Shown piece by piece: positions 1 to 4,589 of a DNA stretch of 6,912 bases. The translations under genes were made by a program, and so were the position numbers. Under the pieces are notes generated by a model. It saw only the letters and a program-made list of their open reading frames with translations. It had not been told where the DNA came from and did not search any database. Position 1 is the stretch's first letter, and each line of letters opens with the position of its first letter. Location of the stretch: positions 1 to 6,912 of the forward strand of contig CALYAH010000092.1 of assembly GCA_944393455.1 (NCBI GenBank), given 5' to 3'. Origin of the DNA: an uncultured Clostridia bacterium (GTDB taxonomy: Bacteria > Bacillota > Clostridia > TANB77 > CAG-508).

Positions 1-1677
1 AACCAAGTTTGATACTACTTTTTCTTCTGCTTTTCCTTTTGTTTCTTCTAATATTTTTGCAAATTCTTTTGGATAAATATTATCTTTGTTCGCCTTTATT
101 TTTAATCCAAAATTAAATAAAAATTTATTTAATTCTTGTACTTTTTCAAAATCTGGCTCTTCATGTACACGATAAATAAATGGTGCATCTAACCAAAAAA
201 ACTTTTCTGCTACTGTTTCATTTGCTGTTAGCATAAATTGTTCAATAATTTCGTGTGCAAAAGTAGTTTCATACTTACAAATATTTGTAACCCTTCCATC
301 AATGTCCAATTCAATTTTACTCTCTGGAATATCTAAATTTAAATATCCATTTTCCATTCTTCTATTTTTTAGGATTAGAGCTAATTCTTCCATATTTTTG
401 AATTCCTGGATATATTCTTTATATTTTTCTAAAATCTCTTTATCTGAACCATCAATTATTTTTTGTACGTCTGTATAACTCATCCTTTTAGTTACATTAA
501 TAATCCCTTTATAAATTTCAGATGAAACTACTTTTCCCTTTTCATCTATTTCCATACTGCAAGATAAAGTAAATCTATCTTCACCAGCATTTAAGCTACA
601 AATACCATTTGACAATTCTCTTGGAAGCATTGGTATTACTCTACCTAACATATAAATACTGGTTCCTCTTATTAAGGCTTCTTGGTCTAACAAACTATTT
701 TCTTTTACATAGTAACTAACATCTGCTATATGTACATCTAATTTATAATTTCCGTTTTCTAATTTTTCAACTCTTACTGCATCATCCAAGTCTTTTGCAT
801 CTTCACCATCAATTGTAAAGATAATTCTATCTCTCATATCTACTCGATTTGGTATATCTTTTTTATCAACTTTATTTCCACATTTCTTGGCTTCCTCTAC
901 TACTGGTTGTGGGAATTTTGCTGGTAATTTGTGTTCTTTTATTAAAGACAACATATCCTCTCCAGCCTCATTTACATTTCCCAATACCTCTAATATTTTT
1001 CCCTCTGCATTTTTCCCTTTTTGAGGATATTTTGTGATTTGTACTAAAACTTTATGATTATGTCTTGCTTTTCCAAAATTTTTTCTAGCAATATAAATAT
1101 CTGTTCCAAAATTCTTGTCATCTGGTACAACAAATCCAAATTCTTTATTATTTTGAAATATACCAACTACAGTATTTTTTTCATGTTTTAATATTCTTAC
1201 AACTATTCCTTCTGCTCTTTTAACTTTGTTTTTCTCTTCTGTTATTTCTATTAGAACTCTGTCACCATTTAATGCATTTAAAGAATTTTCTTTAGCAATA
1301 TATACCTCTTCGTCTTGTCCTTCTATTTTTACAAACCCAAATCCCTTTTGATTTTTTCTATAAGTTCCTTCATAGTATACTTTTTCACTAATTCTATATC
1401 GATTCTTTCTATTCTTTTGTATTTTTAATTCTAATTCTAATTTTCCAATTGTCTCTAAAAATTCATTATACTCATTTTTTGGTACTCTCATAATCATTGC
1501 TATTTCTTTTGCCTTCATCGGCACATAATCTTCATCTTGCATGAATTCTAAAATTTTCTGTTCTTTTTCTTTCATTCGAATTCTTTTCAATCCTTCCTTT
1601 TTATAAAAATAGTTTTCTTTATTTTGTATATTTATCAAAAAAGGACTAGTTTTAATAAAACCGCCCTTTCTAGTCAT
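1..1677 (-). CDS. rnr: Ribonuclease R, 3'-to-5' exoribonuclease (3' end cut off by window edge)
   Basis: A processive 3'-5' exoribonuclease that degrades structured RNA and takes part in rRNA and tmRNA-linked quality control in the cytoplasm. The 559 visible residues show, in order, an N-terminal winged-helix-like region (about 35-90), a first cold-shock/OB domain starting near G104 (GTYRKNQKGFGFVKI), a second near G172 (GIFQNNKEFGFVVPDD), and the RNB catalytic domain from about 283. The RNB signature DGEDAKDLDDA lies at 290-300. Its D290, D296, D298 and D299 align with the metal-binding aspartates D272, D278, D280 and D281 of E. coli RNase R. The end of RNB and the S1 domain lie outside the window. 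The ATG at 1677 is one base past the secG stop, which suggests translational coupling. An alternative start at 1575 (MKEKEQKILEF) resembles the usual family N-terminus and would remove 34 residues. The family assignment is secure; the start is not. Confidence 0.97.
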   Translation of the reverse strand, partial: MTRKGGFIKTSPFLINIQNKENYFYKKEGLKRIRMKEKEQKILEFMQDEDYVPMKAKEIAMIMRVPKNEYNEFLETIGKLELELKIQKNRKNRYRISEKVYYEGTYRKNQKGFGFVKIEGQDEEVYIAKENSLNALNGDRVLIEITEEKNKVKRAEGIVVRILKHEKNTVVGIFQNNKEFGFVVPDDKNFGTDIYIARKNFGKARHNHKVLVQITKYPQKGKNAEGKILEVLGNVNEAGEDMLSLIKEHKLPAKFPQPVVEEAKKCGNKVDKKDIPNRVDMRDRIIFTIDGEDAKDLDDAVRVEKLENGNYKLDVHIADVSYYVKENSLLDQEALIRGTSIYMLGRVIPMLPRELSNGICSLNAGEDRFTLSCSMEIDEKGKVVSSEIYKGIINVTKRMSYTDVQKIIDGSDKEILEKYKEYIQEFKNMEELALILKNRRMENGYLNLDIPESKIELDIDGRVTNICKYETTFAHEIIEQFMLTANETVAEKFFWLDAPFIYRVHEEPDFEKVQELNKFLFNFGLKIKANKDNIYPKEFAKILEETKGKAEEKVVSNLV

Positions 1678-1678
1678 C

Positions 1679-1927
1679 TTATATCATATATACAATTCCT
1701 AATGCTACTGTTAATATAGCAAATGCAATTGCTAAAATAATTGTCCATCTTTTTTGTTTTCCTTCTTTTGTTCTACCTTTATTTTTTTCAAAGAAGTTAT
1801 TTGTTGATGAACCAGTTATAGTAGAAGATAATCCCTCGTCTTCTTTAGATTGAATTAATGTTAATACTATCAAGGCTAATGATACTATTATATAAATTAC
1901 TATTAATATTCCTTTTACTATTTCCAT
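1679..1927 (-). CDS. secG: Preprotein translocase subunit SecG
   Basis: A small membrane subunit of the SecYEG protein-export channel that helps SecA-driven translocation. The 82-residue protein has the SecG layout: a first membrane helix at about 4-25, the conserved cytoplasmic stretch QSKEDEGLSSTITGSS at 26-41, an NFFEKNKGRT segment, and a second membrane helix at about 61-82. Length and topology are typical of Gram-positive SecG. The start is fixed by a strong AGGAGG (1937-1942) nine bases upstream of the ATG. It has its own promoter and is followed after a single base by rnr; the secG-rnr pair is common in Firmicutes. Nothing looks damaged. Confidence 0.95.
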   Translation of the reverse strand: MEIVKGILIVIYIIVSLALIVLTLIQSKEDEGLSSTITGSSTNNFFEKNKGRTKEGKQKRWTIILAIAFAILTVALGIVYMI

Positions 1928-1968
1928 TTATTATTTCCTCCTAACGGTTTTCTCATAATTACTTAGGT

Positions 1969-1997
1969 ATTGTAACACATATTTTGGAAAAATGCAA
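1969..1997 (-). promoter_or_regulatory. Sigma-A promoter of the secG-rnr transcription unit
   Basis: On the minus strand the -35 box TTGCAT (1997-1992) is followed by a 17-bp spacer and the -10 box TACAAT (1974-1969). A TG one base before the -10 makes it an extended -10. The expected transcript start is near 1962, about 35 nt before the secG ATG. The promoter lies directly after the pseudouridine synthase stop codon, so secG-rnr can be transcribed separately from the upstream pair. Confidence 0.8.
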
Positions 1998-2004
1998 TGA
2001 TTTT

Positions 2005-2682
2005 TTAAGTTTTTAATATGCACCAAGTTCCAATTGGCTCTGGCAAATCTTTAAACGTCATTTCTTCCTTTGTTATTGGATGTTTTATCGTTAATTCATA
2101 AGCCCATAAAGCAATTTGTTTACCTCTACCTCTTGTTCCATATTTTTGGTCTCCAAAAATACTATGCCCAAAATTGGATAATTGAACTCTTATTTGATGA
2201 TGTCTTCCTGTATGTAGATTTATTTCTACTAAACTTAAATTTTTTACTTCATTATATTTTATAACCTCATAATCCAATTTAGCAAATTTGGCATTTTTCT
2301 TTTCTGGCTTTACTACTTTACTCATATTATTTCTTGCGTCTTTATATAGATAATCTTCTAAAGTCCCGGCCTTATTTTCTATTTTTCCATCTACCACTGC
2401 TAAATACTTCTTTTTAAAAACCTTTTCCCTCACTTGATTACTCAATCTTGAAGCTGCTTTTGAAGTCTTAGCAAAAATCATAATTCCACCAACAGGTCTA
2501 TCCAATCTGTGAACCAAACCTAAATAAACATTTCCTGGTTTATTATATTTTTCTTTAATATAGTTTTTTACCAAAGTTAACATATCCATATCTCCAGTCT
2601 TATCAGACTGAGATGGAATATTAGGCCTTTTTTCTACTACGATAATATGATTATCTTCATAAATTACTTTTAAATTCTGCAT
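2005..2682 (-). CDS. RluA-family RNA pseudouridine synthase
   Basis: Converts specific uridines in rRNA or tRNA to pseudouridine in the cytoplasm. The 225-residue protein is a single catalytic domain with no S4 RNA-binding domain in front. It opens with the family's core strand (VIYEDNHIIVVEKRPNIPSQ, residues 6-25). It then shows the RluA catalytic motif HRLDRPVGG at 58-66, with D61 as the expected catalytic aspartate, and the conserved LHTGRHHQIRVQ at 156-167. The size fits the short, S4-lacking RluA-type enzymes; the target base cannot be read from sequence. The start is supported by AAGGAG (2689-2694) six bases upstream. It follows the methyltransferase gene by 42 bases with no visible promoter in between, so the two are probably co-transcribed, which fits two RNA-modification enzymes. 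Confidence 0.93.
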   Translation of the reverse strand: MQNLKVIYEDNHIIVVEKRPNIPSQSDKTGDMDMLTLVKNYIKEKYNKPGNVYLGLVHRLDRPVGGIMIFAKTSKAASRLSNQVREKVFKKKYLAVVDGKIENKAGTLEDYLYKDARNNMSKVVKPEKKNAKFAKLDYEVIKYNEVKNLSLVEINLHTGRHHQIRVQLSNFGHSIFGDQKYGTRGRGKQIALWAYELTIKHPITKEEMTFKDLPEPIGTWCILKT

Positions 2683-2695
2683 TTATTTCTCCTTT

Positions 2696-2727
2696 TGAGA
2701 CAATTTTGCTCTGTCCCCTTTGTCTCA
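2696..2727. repeat. REP-like palindrome (TGAGACAA / TTGTCTCA)
   Basis: A perfect 8-bp inverted repeat, TGAGACAA (2696-2703) and TTGTCTCA (2720-2727), surrounds a 16-base centre containing TGTCCCC. This resembles the dispersed palindromes of the GACAAA-GGGAC type found in many Firmicutes genomes, some linked to REP-associated tyrosine transposases; that likeness is from memory and not checked by search. One end of the element forms the TGA stop codon of the methyltransferase. The other end stops two bases before the AAGGAG of the pseudouridine synthase gene. As RNA it would fold into a hairpin without a U-tract, so it is not a standard terminator. Confidence 0.6.
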
Positions 2728-3588
2728 TTTTTCCCATCTGCCATAAATTCCACATGGCAATACTAGTTTTGAATTTTCCATTGGTATTCCAATTTCTCCA
2801 CATTCTAATTTTCCTCTATATTTTTTTCCAACAGTTAAGCTTAAAATGTTTTGTAAAACTGTGCTTGAAATCCCTGTTGTATAGGAATTAATTAAGAAAA
2901 ATAATGGATTTTCTGATAATACTTTTGTACACAATTCTACTAAATCATAAATATTATTTTCAAATTGCCATACTTCACCTTTTGCACCTCTTCCATAAGA
3001 TGGTGGATCCATAATAATGGCATCATATTTATTTCCTCTTCTTATTTCTCTGTTAACAAACTTTACAACATCATCTACAATAAATCTAACTGGTCTTTCT
3101 TGCAAACCTGATGATGTTACATTTTCTTTTGCCCATGTTGTCATTCCTTTCGAGCTATCTACATGGCATACAGATGCTCCTGCAGATAAACATGCTACTG
3201 TTGCTCCTCCTGTATAAGCAAACAAATTTAAAACTTTAATTTTTCTTTTTTCTGATTGTATTTTATTTATCATCCAATCCCAGTTAACAGCTTGCTCTGG
3301 AAATAATCCTGTATGTTTAAATCCCATTGGCTTAATATTAAATGTTAGATTTTTGTAATGTATTTGCCATTGTTTAGGCATTTTTTTATTAAATTCCCAT
3401 GACCCCCCACCTGTTTTACTTCTATGATAAGTAGCGTTTATTTCTTTCCATTTTTTTGGATAGCTTTTATTTTTCCATATAATTTGTGGGTCTGGTCTTG
3501 ATAAAATTACATTTCCCCATCTTTCTAGTTTTTGGCCATCTGCCATATCTAATATTTTATATTCTTTCCATTCATTTGCTAATTTCAT
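2725..3588 (-). CDS. Class I SAM-dependent methyltransferase, RlmI/RlmK-like (probable rRNA methyltransferase)
   Basis: A Rossmann-fold methyltransferase related to the 23S rRNA enzymes RlmI and RlmK (COG1092-type). Seen in the 287 residues: the lead-in GFKHTGLFPEQ at 89-99; the SAM-binding motif I VLNLFAYTGGAT at 119-130; an acidic residue in HVDSS (D144) likely to contact the SAM ribose; a VDD pair (171-173) likely near the adenine; and the catalytic-site motif DPPSYGRG at 194-201. There is no N-terminal PUA domain. The position where RlmI-type m5C enzymes carry a catalytic cysteine (SCS-like motif) reads NSYTTG at 234-239, so C5-cytosine chemistry looks unlikely and the target is open. The only good Shine-Dalgarno is 27 bases before the ATG, and no in-frame ATG, GTG or TTG lies between. 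It heads a unit with the pseudouridine synthase. Confidence 0.88.
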   Translation of the reverse strand: MKLANEWKEYKILDMADGQKLERWGNVILSRPDPQIIWKNKSYPKKWKEINATYHRSKTGGGSWEFNKKMPKQWQIHYKNLTFNIKPMGFKHTGLFPEQAVNWDWMINKIQSEKRKIKVLNLFAYTGGATVACLSAGASVCHVDSSKGMTTWAKENVTSSGLQERPVRFIVDDVVKFVNREIRRGNKYDAIIMDPPSYGRGAKGEVWQFENNIYDLVELCTKVLSENPLFFLINSYTTGISSTVLQNILSLTVGKKYRGKLECGEIGIPMENSKLVLPCGIYGRWEK

Positions 3589-3621
3589 ATTTTTTGCAAC
3601 TAAAAAGTTACTATTCCTCCT
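3589..3621 (-). promoter_or_regulatory. Unusually distant Shine-Dalgarno of the methyltransferase gene
   Basis: AGGAGG (3621-3616 on the minus strand) is 27 bases from the ATG at 3588, far beyond the usual 5-10. A short stem, GTAAC (3611-3607) with GTTGC (3600-3596) around a TTTTTA loop and including one G-U pair, could fold the gap and bring the effective spacing to about 11 bases. The GTAAC arm is also part of the larger 3607-3638 palindrome, so the two folds exclude each other. The bases are seen; the folding is inference. Confidence 0.45.
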
Positions 3622-3638
3622 TTATTTAGAATAGTAAC
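3602..3638 (-). terminator. Terminator-like hairpin or operator overlapping the methyltransferase transcription start
   Basis: A perfect 10-bp inverted repeat, GTTACTATTC (3638-3629) and GAATAGTAAC (3616-3607) with a 12-base loop, is followed by TTTTT (3606-3602) on the minus strand. This is the form of an intrinsic terminator for the upstream 69-aa gene, though the stem is AT-rich. The repeat begins at the base next to the methyltransferase -10 box. RNA started from that promoter (near 3632) would lack most of the 5' arm and escape termination. The half-sites are centred 22 bp apart, about two helical turns, so a repressor operator is an alternative reading. Confidence 0.55.
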
Positions 3639-3667
3639 ATTTTACCATATTTTATTGATTTTTCCAA
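3639..3667 (-). promoter_or_regulatory. Sigma-A promoter of the methyltransferase / pseudouridine synthase unit
   Basis: On the minus strand TTGGAA (3667-3662), a 17-bp spacer and TAAAAT (3644-3639) form a good sigma-A promoter with an extended TG before the -10 box. The start is predicted near 3632, which falls inside the 10-bp palindrome and leaves a leader of about 44 nt. Confidence 0.72.
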
Positions 3668-3729
3668 GGATATTTTTCATTAAATTTAACTAAAAATATT
3701 GTTTTTGCTTCTTTTATCTTTTTCTGATT

Positions 3730-3939
3730 TCAAATATTTTGCAAAATTTTCATAAAACTATATATCATGAAAATATTAAATCCTGAAAACATAACAAAAG
3801 CAATAGTAGCTGTTGTCATTAATTTGTGCGTTCTAATTAACCTTACAATCTTACTTCTCCATCTTGGCTTTTTTATTACAAGCCTGTCCAATTTAGTATC
3901 ATACCTGACCTCAAATAACTCATCTTTTGCATATTCCAT
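3730..3939 (-). CDS. Small single-pass membrane protein of unknown function (69 aa)
   Basis: I do not recognise this protein. The first 40 residues are charged and soluble-looking (MEYAKDELFEVRYDTKLDRL, then the basic stretch KKPRWRSKIVRLIRTHK). They are followed by one hydrophobic segment at about 42-66 and a short end (LQNI). This suggests a tail-anchored or single-pass protein with its basic N-terminal part in the cytoplasm. A purine-rich run AGGGGGGA (3953-3946) seven bases before the ATG is a plausible ribosome binding site and is the main support that the gene is real. It is followed by the terminator-like hairpin at 3602-3638. It shares no obvious function with its neighbours, and I could not find a convincing promoter upstream. 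Confidence 0.72.
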   Translation of the reverse strand: MEYAKDELFEVRYDTKLDRLVIKKPRWRSKIVRLIRTHKLMTTATIAFVMFSGFNIFMIYSFMKILQNI

Positions 3940-4198
3940 AAAAAATCCCCCCTAATTTTTTATTTTTGCATTTTCTGGATAATGTTCATATTCTATTCTT
4001 TCATAGATTAATTTACATTACCATTTATTTTATGCCCAGTTAATACCGGCCTAAATAACATATTATTAACCTTTTTTATATGTATATTCGATAGTTTTTA
4101 TTTTATTCTTAAAATTCATATAGTTTTAAAAAAATCGTTCGCAGATTCTTTTTTTATTTGATAATTTACTATCTAAACAGTGCTATATTTACATTTTT
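3940..4198. other. AT-rich intergenic region between two divergent small genes
   Basis: I see no gene in this 259-bp stretch. It holds the ribosome binding site of the 69-aa gene at its left end and many A/T runs. A weak inverted repeat, GTTAATA / TATTAAC, lies at about 4039-4070 around a GC-richer centre (CCGGCC). No minus-strand promoter with both boxes near consensus and a 17-bp spacer was found for the 69-aa gene, although AT-rich -10-like sequences are plentiful. Confidence 0.5.
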
Positions 4199-4227
4199 TT
4201 GATTTTATTGCCATTTTATGTTATAAT
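4199..4227 (+). promoter_or_regulatory. Sigma-A promoter of the 81-aa membrane protein gene
   Basis: TTGATT (4199-4204), a 17-bp spacer and a perfect TATAAT (4222-4227) preceded by an extended-minus-10 TG. The predicted start is near 4234, giving a 60-nt leader before the ATG at 4294. Confidence 0.75.
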
Positions 4228-4239
4228 TATTATGTAGAC

Positions 4240-4255
4240 GAAAGGAAACCCTTTC
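4240..4255 (+). other. 5'-leader hairpin of the 81-aa gene
   Basis: GAAAGG (4240-4245) and CCTTTC (4250-4255) pair perfectly around an AAAC loop, starting about seven bases after the predicted transcript start. It is followed by A's, not T's, so it is not a plus-strand terminator. A role in shielding the 5' end of the mRNA is possible. I recognise no riboswitch. Confidence 0.4.
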
Positions 4256-4293
4256 AAAAAACCAAATATTATTATTGACAGGAGGACATATTT

Positions 4294-4539
4294 ATGATTA
4301 AAAATTTGGTTTTACGTATTATTTGCTTCGGAGCAATTTTTGCTCTTGTATCTGGAGGATATTTATTTTTCACCAACTTAGGTGATGTAGGGAAATTCTT
4401 TATGAGTATCCCTTCAATGATAGGAACGCTGTTTACAGCACTACCAATGAATGTTTTTACACTTATTGGAGCAATCATCGTCTGGGAAATTTCGGCAACG
4501 ATTTTCCCTCGTGGAAAGAAAGAAAACAAGCAAAAGTAA
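4294..4539 (+). CDS. Small two-pass membrane protein of unknown function (81 aa)
   Basis: I do not recognise the family. The protein has a hydrophobic segment at about 5-26 (LVLRIICFGAIFALVSGGYL and on), a middle loop with glycine, serine and methionine, a second hydrophobic segment at about 52-71, and a short lysine-rich tail (PRGKKENKQK). The tail charge suggests a cytoplasmic C-terminus. Support for a real gene is strong: a promoter at 4199-4227, AGGAGG (4280-4285) eight bases before the ATG, and a strong terminator straight after the stop codon. It is monocistronic and convergent with uvrC. The complementary strand also has an open frame here (4272-4604), which I treat as a shadow. Confidence 0.82.
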   Translation: MIKNLVLRIICFGAIFALVSGGYLFFTNLGDVGKFFMSIPSMIGTLFTALPMNVFTLIGAIIVWEISATIFPRGKKENKQK

Positions 4540-4550
4540 TTCTTTTGCTT
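4528..4550. repeat. 9-bp hairpin enclosing the stop codon of the 81-aa gene
   Basis: AAGCAAAAG (4528-4536) and CTTTTGCTT (4542-4550) form a perfect 9-bp stem, with the TAA stop codon of the 81-aa gene in the five-base loop. On the plus strand it lacks a T-tract. On the minus strand it is followed by GTTTTCTTTCTTTCC, so it may act as a back-up terminator for uvrC read-through. Confidence 0.5.
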
Positions 4551-4551
4551 G

Positions 4552-4589
4552 AAAAAGCTATGTAGCCTATTTACTACATAGCTTTTTTT
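4552..4589. terminator. Bidirectional intrinsic terminator shared by the 81-aa gene and uvrC
   Basis: A 14-bp perfect stem, AAAAAGCTATGTAG (4552-4565) and CTACATAGCTTTTT (4574-4587) with an 8-base loop, runs into a T7 tract on the plus strand (4583-4589) and a T5 tract on the minus strand. It serves two convergent genes. The uvrC stop codon TAG (4569-4567) lies in the loop, so one arm encodes the last uvrC residues (LCSK region). Confidence 0.9.

Noticed and set aside
849..1037. 62-codon open frame on the plus strand
   Set aside because: It lies fully inside rnr on the opposite strand, is low-complexity hydrophobic (reverse of Lys/Glu-rich codons), and has no ribosome binding site.
3586..3600. 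TTG-initiated mini-ORF (TTG CAA AAA ATA TGA) overlapping the methyltransferase ATG
   Set aside because: It would be four codons, with its start 16 bases from the Shine-Dalgarno; chance is the simpler explanation.
4234..4293. Riboswitch in the 60-nt leader of the 81-aa gene
   Set aside because: Only a single 6-bp hairpin is visible, with no second helix, conserved core or expression-platform terminator matching a class I know.
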